Assembly: GCA_037074705.1 (NCBI GenBank)
Contig: CM073591.1
Coordinates: forward strand, 33,522,587 to 33,586,586
Length of the DNA stretch: 64,000 bases
Origin: Zhengitettix transpicula
Lineage: Eukaryota; Arthropoda; Insecta; Orthoptera; Tetrigidae
Direction: 5' to 3'
Positions 45,446-57,672 of the stretch are shown piece after piece (within the stretch, counting starts at the first letter, position 1; each line of letters opens with the position of its first letter). Below the pieces are notes generated by a model. The model did not search any database and was not told the origin of the DNA. It worked only from the letters and a program-made list of their open reading frames with translations. A program made the translations under genes and the position numbers.

Positions 45446-45683
45446 TCCGGTGTGGGGTAAACCATTGAATGGGTAAATCATGAATCTATACACACGTCTT
45501 TTTTAAAATATGAAGCTTGATTTCTTCTGAGAAATACTTTTGGCTATTTATCTAATTAATACATATTTTTTGTTCAAGTGGGAGATTCTGTTCGTACTAA
45601 ATTGCAAATTCTAATGCGATCTGTTCTTATACGCCGTGCATCATTGAACATCCGAGTCCCAATGTTAGCACGTTAATAACGTA
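45446..45683. other. AT-rich spacer
   Basis: No supported feature up to the TA target of the mariner element. Confidence 0.4.
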
Positions 45684-46426
45684 CGAGGGTTATTCCTAAA
45701 GTAAGGTCCGATTTCTGATAAAACATAACCATCAGAGATTTTTTCAAAGTCCTTATATGTTACTCTATTTTTCTACGTAGTTTCCGTATTTATTTCAACA
45801 TTTTTCATAACGTTCTACAAGCGTTTGTATGCCTCAGTCATGGAAGTCTGCCGCATGTGAGGATATCCATTCTTTAACTGCTTCTTTCACCTCGTCATCT
45901 CTGGAGTCATGTGTAGAAACTCACATCTCGTCCCCTGTGAGAATATTCTCTAAAAGTTGATCACCTCCCTTATGATATCGGTCCAAAAAATCACAAGCCA
46001 TTCTTTTCATTCTTGAAAATTTGCAATTTCACAAATTGTGCACACGTTGGATTCCCAGGCTGCTTACTGAGGTACACCAAATGAAAAGAATGACTTGTGC
46101 TGTAGATTTTTTGGACCGACATCATCGGGAAGGTAATCAATTTTTAAAGCAGATTGTCACAGGGGACGAGGCGTGGGTTTCTCACATGACCCTAGCGATG
46201 ATGAGGTGAAAGAAGCAAGACTGGTTTTCCTCACAGGCGGCAGACGTCTATGACCAGGCATACAAAAGCATTTAGATCGTTATGATAAATGTTAAAAAAA
46301 TGTTTAAACTTTGTAGAAAAATATTGAAATATGTAAGGTATTAAATTAAAAAATGTTTTTTTGAAAAAAATCTGTGATGGTTTATGTTTTATACGAAATC
46401 GGACCTTTCTTTCCGAATAACCCTCG
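45684..46426. mobile_element. Palindromic mariner derivative: two inverted 3' halves
   Basis: Both ends read CGAGGGTTATTC going inward and are flanked by TA (45682-45683 and 46427-46428), the mariner target. The left half, read on the minus strand, and the right half, read on the plus strand, both encode the C-terminal side of a mariner transposase. They share MKRM, FLDR.H and TGDE words and the same 3' non-coding tail with TTTTATCAGAAATCGGACC-type ends. The halves differ at many sites, so they are not a recent duplication. The join is near 46000-46020. AACG continues the palindrome outside the TA on both sides. It cannot encode transposase but could be mobilised in trans. Confidence 0.85.
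46021..46209 (+). pseudogene. Mariner-family transposase fragment
   Basis: A 62-codon remnant. After HKLCTRWIPRLLTE (linker after the DNA-binding region) come MKRMTCAVDFLDRHHREG and VTGDEAWVSH. Known family: the TGDE aspartate is the first catalytic D of the DD34D triad. The second and third catalytic residues are absent because the frame breaks soon after. The mirror-image half at about 45720-46010 (minus) carries a similar remnant with an in-frame stop after TGDEM. Confidence 0.8.
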
Positions 46427-46639
46427 TACGTTATTTTTAATTTCCATGAGGGAAGGACTATCAACTTAATACGTCTTAATCAAGTAGTGAATGATTGTGA
46501 TTATGAAGTGAGTACGATCAAAGAATATCGAAAACCTACAGCCAATAGGAGTTGATAAGTCATTCTAAAGTACGAATTGATGCTATTACAGAATAAAAGC
46601 GTTACGTAATGTGTTTTCTGAGGTCTGAAAAATACTTTA
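46427..46639. other. AT-rich spacer
   Basis: No supported feature. Confidence 0.4.
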
Positions 46640-46830
46640 AGACTTTCAGCACGATAAATCGTGAAGGAAAGAGAAATGAGCTTGATGTACAGCCACATCC
46701 ACTACTGATGACAACATTGAACAAGTTCTTCAAGTCGTGGTTCTGAATAACCGACGCGTCGCGACGTGTGACTCTTGGTTGCAGTGCAAACCAAGTTTTG
46801 GTGTCCATATGAATTTATCCATAACAGAAC
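46640..46830 (+). pseudogene. Possible second mariner transposase fragment (helix-turn-helix part)
   Basis: The words NNRRVATCD, LQCKPSFGVHMNLSITE and a preceding DNIEQV-like stretch in another frame fit the second helix-turn-helix of mariner transposases (typically NRR.T...IA.E..IS.GSVH.I). At least one frameshift and several stops are needed. It lies about 200 bp right of the palindromic mariner and may be a separate insertion or a displaced 5' half. Confidence 0.4.
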
Positions 46831-49357
46831 CAGTCTGTGATGAACATGATAAGAAAGCTATGCGAGGGAGGATTGCTGCTCAATCGAAAAGCGAATTTTT
46901 TTTTCAGGATATCGAAATTCAAACGGAAAAATGGAACAAGAATGACTGCTGAAAAAATGATGCCAGTATAAATTTCTTGTTTTTTCAGTGGAAAATTAAA
47001 AATTTGCATTCATATTTGAGTTACCCTCGTATTAAGACATCAGCTTAAATCGATTCATTTATGAAACTGAAAAAGATAAAAGAGAATGAATTCCAGGGTT
47101 GCAGAAAGACTCAAATTTTTCAGATCTTTACTTGAGTTCCGGAAAATTTCCGACGATACTAGTGTGAATTAAAAATGACATAAAATAATTAAATCAGCTA
47201 CGATTTCCTGATGACAATTGGATGTTCTCTGGATGGGTCAAGAAAAGAAAAGAAAATTACTTGGAGAAAATAAAGTGTGACGTAGAAAACACTAGTTTGT
47301 AATGTCATCATGAAATTGAACGAATTATGAGGATTATTGTATTCCAGAGCTCAATAGAAGAAACACATTTCGATGAAAGTCAAGACTAGTTATATGTCAT
47401 TATGACTTTCTTCAGAGTATCAGATTAACAGTCGGCAGACGGATATTAGGTTGACAAATTTTCAAGATTGTGCCCATAATGTAGACTGCTCAAAGATGAG
47501 TAGAACCAGTCTTTTTTTTGTAAGATTTCATTAGATGAGATCACTAGTGAGGGATTAAAAAACCAAGCCTCGCGATACTTCTGCGAGGTGACTTAATGAT
47601 CTATGAACTAGAAGGTTAAATTAATTAACAGTGTTCAGAATCTGAAATGAAGAAATTATTTGGAGCCAAGAGGACCCAATCATTTAATTGAATGGGAAAT
47701 TATTATAAAGATAGGTATTATCGTTATCAAACAAGTCCAATATTATATTATATAGGAAAGACTTCAAGAGTAAAATGACTGTTGAAGATTTGGTACTGCA
47801 ATTATTAAGATACTGTCTACATCATTTCCTGAAGTATATCAAATATTTCTGGATCTTTCTTTGAGCACATCAGGACAACTGCTATTGTCTATTGTCTTCC
47901 CTTGGGTTATTTCGCAGATGGTCGCGCTTATCTGCGTGAATCTTCTAGCCAGGTTAGGCAACTCCTGTCCGTATATGGAGTGATAACCTGCCTTTCGTGG
48001 CTCTGGTTATCTTTAAGCGGGCGGAATTAGGCGGGCAGGACCTGGCTAAAAATAGTCCCGTGTCTATTCCCGTAACACGAGGGGGGGTCTTGTGCTTCCA
48101 TTCAGCCTCCATGGATCACTATCCACCATCCACATCGGCATTCGCGGCACGTGAAGGCGACGGCGACGAAGGCGGCTCCCGTTCCCATGGCAACGAACGC
48201 ACCACGCACAGCGCAGACTTGCCACGGTCGATAACAACCAAGGTAGACAGAAACACTACACAACCATCAAGTGGCTTCTACACAGATAGAAAATCAGGAA
48301 ATTGAGCAAGGGTGTAATGTGGTTCATAGGTTTCCGATTCAGCCAGCGAGCTAAATCTGAGGTAAAAACAGATCAAAGTCAATTCAAAGAAACTCAGATC
48401 CCAGGAAAAACGAAATATTAGCAATGTAAATTTACAAATGCATATACAGCTAAATTAACAATTTCAGAAGTTTGTAGGGAAAATGTGACCGTCATACAGA
48501 AATATTTCAGGAAATAAAATTAGTAAACATATAATATTTTTAAACACAGTCGAGAAATGATAAACTCTAGCAACTAAGATTTTGATTAATTTCAAACAAG
48601 AGTAAAATGAATTTGTAAACAGAAAAATTTATGTCAAAAATAATTAATAAGACCTTGAAAATAAAGTGTAAGAATTTGACAATGAGACATATCGAACTAT
48701 TGTTTATCATGACGTTTCTGCTTATAAGTGAAGAAATATGAGAGGTTCACTGACAGACAGTATATTGGAAATATTTATGCTAAGAATTTGCAGGACATAG
48801 TAATATGTAAATTTCATTCTGCGTTTACAAGTATGGGAAATATTTTTATCAGATTATAATTTACTGTTTAGGAAGAGAATATGCTTCTATCGTCAATAAA
48901 AAAAATATTCTTAATTGTCCATGATAGGGTTTGGAGAATGAAATTTTATATGTGGACTGCGTAGCTTGTTCAATTACTAAAAGGTTTACTTTGAGTAAGG
49001 TTCCTTTCTAAATGTTGATTAAGAGAAAGCAGTGTATTAGGAACATTTCGTGACGTCACTTCACGTAGACAAATTTGTCAAACATTTTTTTAGCGGATTT
49101 TGAAAAACATTAAAATTTCTAAAGTTTAAATGCTGAAAAACAATATATATGCACTAGTTTGACTTTATAACATTACCAATTAGCTTAAATTAATGTTGAT
49201 TAGCACATCAATATAAATCAGTATATTTACAACTTCCTGTATACGTCATCCCTCTTATTGTATTTTACAAGGTCCAGTTCTCCATGTAACATAAACGTCA
49301 GGCAGGAAAAAAATAGTAATACGTCAGTTACACTTCGACGGATAAATTTTTTAATGT
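46831..49357. other. AT-rich DNA, one GC-rich island, no gene recognised
   Basis: The island at 47880-48310 contains a 102-codon plus-strand frame without an ATG at its start or a known domain. A decayed hammerhead-like core may lie at 47388-47415 on the minus strand (CTGAAGA, GTCA-TAA-TGAC), but its GAAAC box is lost. Confidence 0.4.
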
Positions 49358-49471
49358 TGGAAGGGTTTCCAACCTGGTGGCGTTGCAAACACGCGACGTT
49401 TCGTCGACAATTCCCGTCGAAGTCGTGTATTTACAACGCCACCAGGTTGGAAATCCGAGAACTCTTCCAAC
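49358..49471 (-). ncRNA. Long hairpin enclosing a hammerhead-like core
   Basis: Perfect 20-bp arms TTTCCAACCTGGTGGCGTTG (49366-49385) and CAACGCCACCAGGTTGGAAA (49434-49453) are extended outward by TTGGAAG/CTTCCAA and inward by CAAACACG/CGTGTATTTA. Inside, on the minus strand, TCGAC-GGGAATT-GTCGA forms stem II directly before CGAAAC (49403-49398). The expected CTGANGA is decayed to CACGACT. The arms sit exactly where helix I of a type I hammerhead would be, giving a very long helix I. Confidence 0.6.
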
Positions 49472-49537
49472 AACAAATTCACCTGGAAATCCAGCAAAAT
49501 GAAAATTTTTTTAATATTAAAAATCAATTTCAATATT

Positions 49538-49870
49538 AATAATAAGAAAAATAGCGAAAGACAGACTAAAGAACTGATGATATAAATACCACGCAACGTT
49601 TCTGTAAACCTTAAATTATTTCAGGTGCTGAGAAAACTGAAAAACACAAGAACCTAGAGCAACACAACTGCACAATTCAGTTCAAAAGAATTTGAGGTTT
49701 GTCAAGTGAATTGTTCAGTTTTGTCGCTCTAGGCTCTCGTGTTTTTCAGTTTTCTTAGCACCTGAAATAAAGAACAAGGTTTCCAGAAACGTTGTGTGGT
49801 ATTTATATAATCACTTCTTTTATCTCTATTTCACTATTTTTCTTATTATTAATTTCAAAACAGACGTAAA
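49538..49870. repeat. Palindromic element with hammerhead-like motif in both arms
   Basis: The arms mirror over most of their length: AGGTGCTGAGAAAACTGAAA (about 49623-49642) faces TTTCAGTTTTCTTAGCACCT (about 49745-49764). AGCAACACAACTG faces a changed CAGTTTTGTCGCT, and AAATAGCGAAAGACAG faces CTCTATTTCACTATTT. Cores: left on the minus strand (49596-49624, CTGAAAT...GAAAC), right on the plus strand (49762-49796, CTGAAAT, AAAGAACAAGGTTTCCA, GAAAC, GTTGTG). G8/A9 are lost, so neither looks active. The shared tail CAGACGTAAATTTT follows. Confidence 0.75.
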
Positions 49871-50153
49871 TTTTAAATTTAAATTTTCCTTATTATTATT
49901 AACAGAATAATATAACTGCCAAATCTGGCATGTAACTGGTTGGCTTTTGTTTTCGGTTCCCACGTAATTTTTCTTTAATATAAAATTTCCAAAACCCAAA
50001 TTGATTTTAGTTTTGTTAATTTGTAAATAATTATTTTAATATCAACAGATGAATTTCACAAAACCCACGAATGCTAGTTTTGCAGATGATGGTGAATAAA
50101 TGTAACTGTTGACACAACTGCGTTCGTTTGATGACTCTCTTTGGCCGTATTAC

Positions 50154-50218
<65 letters not shown>

Positions 50219-53202
50219 ATGTGTTCGTACATTTTATGAAGGCTTTTTATCGAAGAAAACTTCGCTGTTTCACAAATATAGAAATAACAAATTTTATAAC
50301 AGTTCTATTAAATGAAAAACCTCCAGACATTAATTTCAAAACGTTTGAATCTATGAAGAAATATTATTATATTATTAACAGGAAACGAAAAATTGGATTT
50401 TCAAGAAGCCAATCTGTAATGAATATTTAATTACGATCAATCGTTTTTTTTGTAGATAGTGTATAAAGAAAAAATATAAAATTAATATTTCTCATTCGAC
50501 CCACGAATCTAATATCTCTGGAGTTACATTCTCTATAAAGATCTTAGTGTCTCCTTACAACGTATCGCGTCAGACTTCGCATAAATTGTCTCAAGCAAGA
50601 TTACTCGACGTATTGTTCGTTTCCTTTAGTAGTTTGAAACCTCTTTCAATATTGGCTGTTTTAGAAGATTTACAGCTATGATAGAAAAAATAATCGTTAA
50701 TAGTTTGGAATAAAAGTCCGTAAATGTTTCCGTGCCAAGCAGAAAAACTAAACACGGGCCATCCTATTGCTAATCCCTAAAGAAAGGATACGTGAACTAT
50801 TTGGAAATTTTTTTGAAAATTTAGTGAAATACCGTAATAATGAATGTAGTGCTTTAAAATAGAACATATGAAAATGCAATATACGGAAACTTTATTAAAA
50901 CTGCTAAACAGGTATCAATAAAAATAATTGAAACTAAGTGTTCATAGGAAATGGACAATCGAGAAACTGAGACCCCTATAAAGGGTGTTGGAGTTCGTTC
51001 TGCATTTAGACATCGGGGAAGAAAAAAATTGAGACTAAGCTGATTTCAAGGAGACGAGAAGAATAGAAAGTCGATGATGTTCGACGGCCTTAAGGAATTT
51101 AGAGTGCGATAGAGAAAGAGGTCAAGAGTTTGAGTGCTGGAAAATCGATCGAGGAACAAGCGCTTGGCCCGAGGCTAGGAAATAAAGACTCCGGCAGCCA
51201 ATGCTCGCACTACGTAAAGCATTTTCTTGCCCTTGACTCTTTTGTAGCTACTGCTTGAAACGTCAGTAGTAAGAGACTAAGCACTTCGTGAGTTGAAAGT
51301 AATTGAATGGCCAACGTAAACATCAACATTAGCCTAATCGAGCTATCGCTCAGTTGAATCGAAATACACAGATTTACAGACCAATATAACCTTATTTTTC
51401 ATATTTTAACTGAATGATATACTCTGGTTTCATTTCAAAACATCAGGATGTATAGCGTAATACAACATCTTTCCAATTACAATTATTATTAATATAGAAG
51501 AGCTTTAACTGTTCCATCAGTTTAGTTTCAATTCTTTGAGAGAGTTTAGCTGTTCTAAATTTTTATAAAATTACAATCGTTTATTTTTCCAAATTTGAGG
51601 TGGGGAAGGGATTTTAATATTTCTCGAAATATGGTACTAGTCTTGCTATTCTTCTTTATTACACTGACGTTCAATAAAAGTTGTCAATGAAAAATAACTA
51701 ATTCGCTTCTGAAGAAGCTGAAATCACTCTCTATATAACCACCATTTTTTAGGAACCAGCGTTCTAATCGGAGATACTTCTCTGTTAAAAATATGAACAA
51801 AACAAACTTGATTAAAAATTTGTCAACGTTTCATGTAATGTCATAATTTATCACTGTTGTACAAGGTGTGGAACGAAAAAGTAGATTTTAAAGATTGTAC
51901 TTATTACGTATGTTTATATGAAATAAATAATGCAGTTTTTTTTACCAATACCACACAATATTTTTATTTTTATTCTCACCAAAAACTGTTAAAGTTTGTG
52001 TTTTTTTCAATAAGATGTGAATTTAGTTTTTAACATTAAGAAAAAGTAGATTATTTGTTTTGTTTTTACATCGGGACTTTTTTTTAAAAAAAATGTAATT
52101 GTGTTTTTCTACGTTAACAGATGAGAGTGGTATTGTTTTTTAAAAAATTAAACTATAAAGCTAACCACGTATTTTTTTACAACACTAACCAAAATGAAAT
52201 TAAAATGTAATATTTTCCGCTAATTTTTTAGTTTTTTTACATTTCTGTACATTGTAAGTGACAAAGTAACGTCAAATAATATTTCTTCTATTAATAAAAC
52301 AAGTAATGTTCATTTTTGAGTAAACTATTTGCTTTTAGAAAACTGATAATAATTTGGCAGGACGAAGGGGCGATAGAAGTGTATTTGTTAGGTTATGTTT
52401 TATCAGTTTACTCTACGAACCGAACACAAAGGATGTAGAGAAAGCTGTACCATATTCTATTCCAAGGCAGGAGACCTGCATCTTTATTATTAATTTGAAC
52501 GTCAAATAACGTCATGACAATCAGCCCTTATCGAATAATCTGCGATCTGAAGATCCTCATCATGCAATAATTGATGTAGGATCGAGGAAAATTCTCGGGT
52601 ATTTTGTAAGGGTGCGTATTTTTCTGCGTTATTATTTTCTCTCTGTATCCAATCAAAGGTATGAATATAAGTAAATAGTGTAGTAGGAGATAGTGACGAA
52701 TCTGACAGACATCCACGAACCGGAGTTGTCCGTCTGCTTTAACGCGCGGGCCGAGTGAATTAGCACCTTCTTCCTGGCCGTAATAGGTCCGAGGTAAAGA
52801 TAGCTACATCCAATCAATCCACGGCAAATTAGTTAGAAGGGAAACTCAGTTCTGCAGAAGACCTTCGATATGCAATCAGAAGCTCTCTAAACGACCTTTA
52901 TTGCTCAATAATAAGTTATTTATAGTCGAGGATTTGATATCTCTCATAGTTTCTCTTTTATATTATTACAGTTATACTCCACGAAATTAATCATTCGCGA
53001 TTTAATTTTACGTAGGCCTAAACTCAAAATTTATGACTCAGGTTTTATGATTTGAAATTGTATCTGGACTCCCATAATGTTGTATTCTTCTAGTCTCCTA
53101 TTATCGGCAGGAACAGACCTTTCGGACTTCATACAGGGGTGCATTATTCACAGGAAAACTTTGTTACTATAAAAGGAAATTAAGTAAGTAAAATTACAAA
53201 AA
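49871..53202. other. AT-rich DNA, no gene recognised
   Basis: Contains the TA array at 50156-50217. The low-complexity Ile/Tyr frames across it are artefacts. Region 50990-51300 is more GC-balanced but without a convincing frame. Confidence 0.45.
50156..50217. repeat. TA microsatellite
   Basis: About 60 bp of TA repeats with one TTTATA interruption. Confidence 0.95.
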
Positions 53203-53270
53203 CTGGACTGAACCGGGAATCGAACCTGGGACCATTGCAAGTTTCTCTACCATTGGAGCTACCCTGTCGA
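53203..53270 (-). repeat. tRNA-derived sequence (SINE head or tRNA pseudogene)
   Basis: On the minus strand an A-box-like TAGCTCCAATGG (53261-53250) and a B-box-like GGTTCGATTCC (53226-53216) are spaced as in a tRNA. GGTAGAG after the A box and a CCCAGG...CCCGG T-arm-like stem-loop add support. The anticodon arm is shortened (only about 13 bases between the D and T arms) and the acceptor ends GACAGGG/TTCAGTC pair poorly. It is therefore not a working tRNA. No A-tail or duplication was identified, so the element's full extent is unknown. Confidence 0.6.
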
Positions 53271-54831
53271 ATTAAGCTCGGTACGAGTCTTGTTTATCAC
53301 TTTTGTATACTCCCATATACACCTACAATTTTACTATTCTCATTGGTTCATGGGCGAACTTGGACTCGATGAAGAAGGAAGTGTAAAATGTTTATAGACC
53401 CCATTTAAATAATATTTGAACAGAAAGTGTTATATTTTTAGATAAAGATTTTTAAGGAAAAAGAATTCATTAGAATTTGAGATTTTAAATGTAATATATA
53501 TTGTTTCTTACGCCTGTTCTGACAAAAACATTTATTTTAGTAATTTGAATTATTGTATTGTTTCCCTTGCAAATTTTAAATTTTTATTTATCTGATTTAT
53601 GAAGCTAATCAAATCCTAATGTGTATAATAAGTGAAAGCACATACATTAAGTTTGATGTTTCTTTACCGTAGAAACCTAAATAGTAATATTCATAGCCAG
53701 ACTGAGGAAACGTTTATTACATCATTACAAGCCTTTCAGTTAGAAACAGCCTAAAGAGAGTGAAAATATGTACAGAAATGTTGTTGCGTTGTTAATTATA
53801 TATTCTTTAAATAAGAAAAAATTGAATTATTAAAAAGTCTATTGGTCTTTAAATATATATGAACTGAAAATTCTTCTAACAAAGCTCTGAATGGTAGTTG
53901 ATGAAATTCTATGAGCATTTTATGTTCATATATTAATTCAATAAGATTTATAATTTTCTTCTTCAATGAGACCGAAGAGTTAGGCCACGAAAGAATATAA
54001 ACAGTAAAATCTAGGTGAGGTATATTCAAAGGAGATAGAAGAAATTCGTACGGTGCTGGCTGGAGTCGACAGAGTAGTTCAGTTAACAGAGCAGTTTCGT
54101 ACCACCTCCGGCAATTTTATTTAGTTTTTTTTTCTATCTTATTTAATGAAATAAAATTCACCAAGCTCTGATTAATAATATAATATTTTATGTTCATATA
54201 TTAATAAAAGATCATTTATATATGTGACATTATTTCGATGAGGAAGAGTTCATCGCGATTGAGGGCTGTTGTGTTCTGAATACGAGTTTTGGTGTGAAGA
54301 ATTTCAGTTCATTCGTGCCAAGAATGAAGCCTTCTTCTTCCTATTGTCATAGAGAATTATTTTTGTTTTTTACGTCACCAGACAGGGTTTCAAGGATGTC
54401 CAAAGTTTTATCTTCAAGAGACATTTAGTGTCCATTGAGAAGAAATACCCAATTTCCAGAATTTTTCCTACCAAATGTCGCCTTGTCAGTTCATGTAGTG
54501 AAGCATCTCAGGTGTAAACTTTTTCACCTATATTTTTAAAAAGATGTGCCGAGTCGTGTAAGTAGTCGTCGTAACAGACCGTCTTCAATCAAGAAGTTAA
54601 CGAACATCCCTAATTTTATCGTTCCGGGTAGTCCCACTGTTATTTCCTTAGACATGTGAGGGGACAAATAATGCACTTCAAAGCGCTGAAAGGAAATCGA
54701 TACCGCTGCTCTGAGCTTCGTCAAACCACATTCGCAGAACTTAGCTTTACCACAAAGGTTAACACTTCTCACGAACTGCCGAAAAGTAGGGCCAAATTCT
54801 TGTTCATTATTTTGTAACCATTTATGGAAAA
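53271..54831. other. AT-rich DNA, no gene recognised
   Basis: Around 53751-53790 a decayed copy of the 45072 motif occurs (CTAAAGA...GTACAGAAATGTTGTTGCG). Other frames (53796-54029, 54536-54772) are undistinguished. Confidence 0.4.
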
Positions 54832-54870
54832 CTAGAGGGTTACCCGTCCTTAGTACGGGGGTGGAAACGT
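54832..54870 (-). mobile_element. Isolated Helitron 3' end
   Basis: Read on the minus strand, a hairpin CCCGT-ACTAAGG-ACGGG is followed by about eight bases and CTAG (54835-54832), then T (54831). This is the terminus design of the complete Helitron at 34071. The 5' end was not found with confidence in the following kilobase, so the copy is truncated or strongly diverged. Confidence 0.55.
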
Positions 54871-57672
54871 TGTGCTCGATTATTAATGTTAAGGTCTATA
54901 TTGATCGGTCTACTATTGATATAAAGCGAATTGAATCGATCTTATCCCTATCGCGTTATTTATAATCCATTGTTCCAACAACGAGTTTTTTCATTTAATA
55001 CCTTTTGTCACTGCTTCAATCAGAATATTGGATGTTTTTTGGACTACTCTTCACAACAGTAGTTTTTCTACCAATCCAGACCCCTTAAAATAAATTTTAA
55101 CTTTTTCGTTTAATGAATATTTTCGTGTTTATTTAATTGATACATTTGACGAAGTACAAACTGAATACAGAAAAAAATAATTAAAATCAGAACGTTAACT
55201 CTGACATTGCAGAACTCGACTGTAACGTTTTCCTTTAAAAGTTTTTTTTGCTGAATTCCGGTTGTACTTGGTCAAATTTATCCATTCATTTTAACTTTTA
55301 CTATAAACAAACTGGCCAAAAGTCATAAAAACTTAATAATTAATTCAGTATTCTATACAATAAAATAATATTATCACGACGTTTCGTCACTAGTTTGGGA
55401 CTTAATTAGTGTACATTAATTCTTTTAAAAAGATTTTAAATATTAATTTAAGAGAAATAATTAAATTAACTGTACTACTATGAATAATTTGTGTGCAATG
55501 CCAGGATTGTCCATCAAAATGTTCCAAAGATTAATATTACGTAATTAAATTTTCAGTGTTAAATTTCGGCTTTTTATCTATTTTTAATAACTAATTGTTC
55601 CAAATAAATAAATAATAATAACATATTTTTCTTGTCAATTATTATTAAATTTTTCTGACTTTCAAACAATTTTTTTATTTATTATAATATTAACAATGTC
55701 ATATAATTATAATTTAATATCGCCTTTAGAAAACAGTTTGTTCTTTTTTCTGTATCACGCCGGATTTTTCTGAAAACCTACTCACTCATGTATATAAAAC
55801 AATAAATAATTTCATCGAAATAGGTCCGACATTTCTTTTGTGAAAAGAGAACCAATTCAACCTTTTAGAATGTCCGCCATTTTGTCTCCAGATGTAAGAT
55901 GACAGTTTTATATTTCTGAGAACATTCTCATGGCAGTGTATATAAGCAAAATGTTTCATCGAAATCAGTCTGACCGGTTTTTTTAAAAAAAAAATTAATA
56001 ACGTCAGTGTGACAGACAGATAGGAATTTATGACGTCAGTTTCGAATACCAAAATGCATCAAATGAAAATATATACTTAAATTACTCGACTCTAAACTAT
56101 TTAAGTCAAATTTAATTTTATCTATTAATCTGTTTCTCATGTAACCGATTTAATCAGAGATTATTTGTTGTGTTCTGCTACTGATTATAACGTGAGGGTC
56201 AACGCGGGACTCTGATGTCACCTGGGACTTTGCAGAGTTTTTCACATGCATTTCCTATGTGAATCATTTGGCTGACCATGATATGAGTATTTATACACTC
56301 TCTAAGCTGCTGACCGTTGGCTCCTCATCCAGAGCTATTCCTGAGCACCACTTCTCTGTTAAACAGACATCCGAAACAATAGCGAAGGCTACAAAGTAGT
56401 TCTTTCGAGTACAGTAACGTTAACAATACGCAATCGTGGATGGTTTGAGAGATAGAAAAAAGGAGACAGTCGAAATAATTTGAAGATAGGGAAAATTAAT
56501 AGTGCGGACCAAACTAAGTGACGAGGAAGAATTTAATAGGATCAGCGGAAGGATGCACGGGGACGTGGTTGTTACATGGTGATTATATTTGCGGTCAGAT
56601 CTATATGGTGGATACGGATCAATGCCTAGGGTAGTTAATAATTCATATCCTGTGGACTCTCCCTCCGCAGCACTGTTGCGACCCACGACGTGATAATTGC
56701 AATGCCCCGCCCTTCCTCCCAAAGATACCACCATATTTCATGCATGGATTACGACAAATATTTTATCCGTGTTGTAGTTTCCATTTCCCAAATACCCACT
56801 GTAATAATTATAATTTTATTGAAAAATCCAAATCAATATTTGAAATGAAAATTTAATTAATATCTGAATAAAATATTATTTTTTATCTTATAATTTCTCG
56901 TATTCTGTGAAACATTGAAACACGTATTTGAACTATGCAATTGAAGTATTCTCTCTACAATAACAAATAAATAACCTATGCCGACCTCCTCTAGCGCCAA
57001 AATAAAACGACAATTTTATGCAATTAAATAAAAAAATATATTGTCTCATATAATTTAAACCAGTCAGAAGAAATAAAGAATAATTCTTCAGACAACTTCT
57101 TTAATTTTCCAAGAAGCTTTCTGCATTGCCATTTCAAATTCCGAAATAATATTTTACACAAAAAAAACATAAAACAAAATAAACTTAGGCCTATACAATC
57201 TAATTATCCATTATTATTAATTTATATACATATTACTTTACATACCTAGAAAGTCATAATACAATTAAAACATGTTTCCGAAGAAACTTTTTAAAAAAGA
57301 ACTCTTTAATTTCAACTCTCTAGTATTCCTGAAGAGTTAATATTTGTATATTGCATTACCCATGGTCATTTTAATTTAAAATTTATCAAAACTAAAACCG
57401 TACATTTTTGTTAGTCAACATAAATTAATATAAAACTGCTACGATAATTAATCACTTACATCGATACAAATAATCACCTTATATCGCACTATATTTCGTT
57501 ATCAATCGAAAGTCCAACGAAAATAATTCAGAAATGTATTCAATTTAAAAATTTACACCGTTAAATCTGTAATAATGGCTTAAAATATCAACATTCTTAA
57601 TTTAAAATTACACCTAATGCTTATAATCGAGTAATTTCAATTTTAGGTTATGTTGTTCTTTTCGCAAAATTT
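54871..57672. other. AT-rich DNA with old repeat fragments
   Basis: A decayed hammerhead-like core sits on the minus strand at 55377-55409 (CTAATTA, GTCCCAAACTAGTGAC, GAAACGTCGTG). Segment 55790-56050 (TTTCATCGAAAT, GTCCGCCATTTTGTCT, GTGACAGACAGATAGGAATT) looks like the 3' region of an insect interspersed repeat. Segment 56160-56400 has a TATTTATA box but no proven promoter. Confidence 0.45.

Noticed and set aside
47388..47415. Further hammerhead-like core on the minus strand
   Set aside because: CTGAAGA and a 4-bp hairpin are present but the GAAAC box is ATAAC, so it is not listed as a feature.
47997..48305. 102-codon frame in a GC-rich island
   Set aside because: It begins with GTG, has no recognisable domain, and has no clear splice sites; kept only as a note in the regional entry.
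50109..50430. Ile/Tyr-repeat frames
   Set aside because: Translation of a TA microsatellite.
56270..56400. TATTTATACACTCT region as a second LTR promoter
   Set aside because: No TG...CA ends, primer-binding site or polyadenylation signal could be placed.
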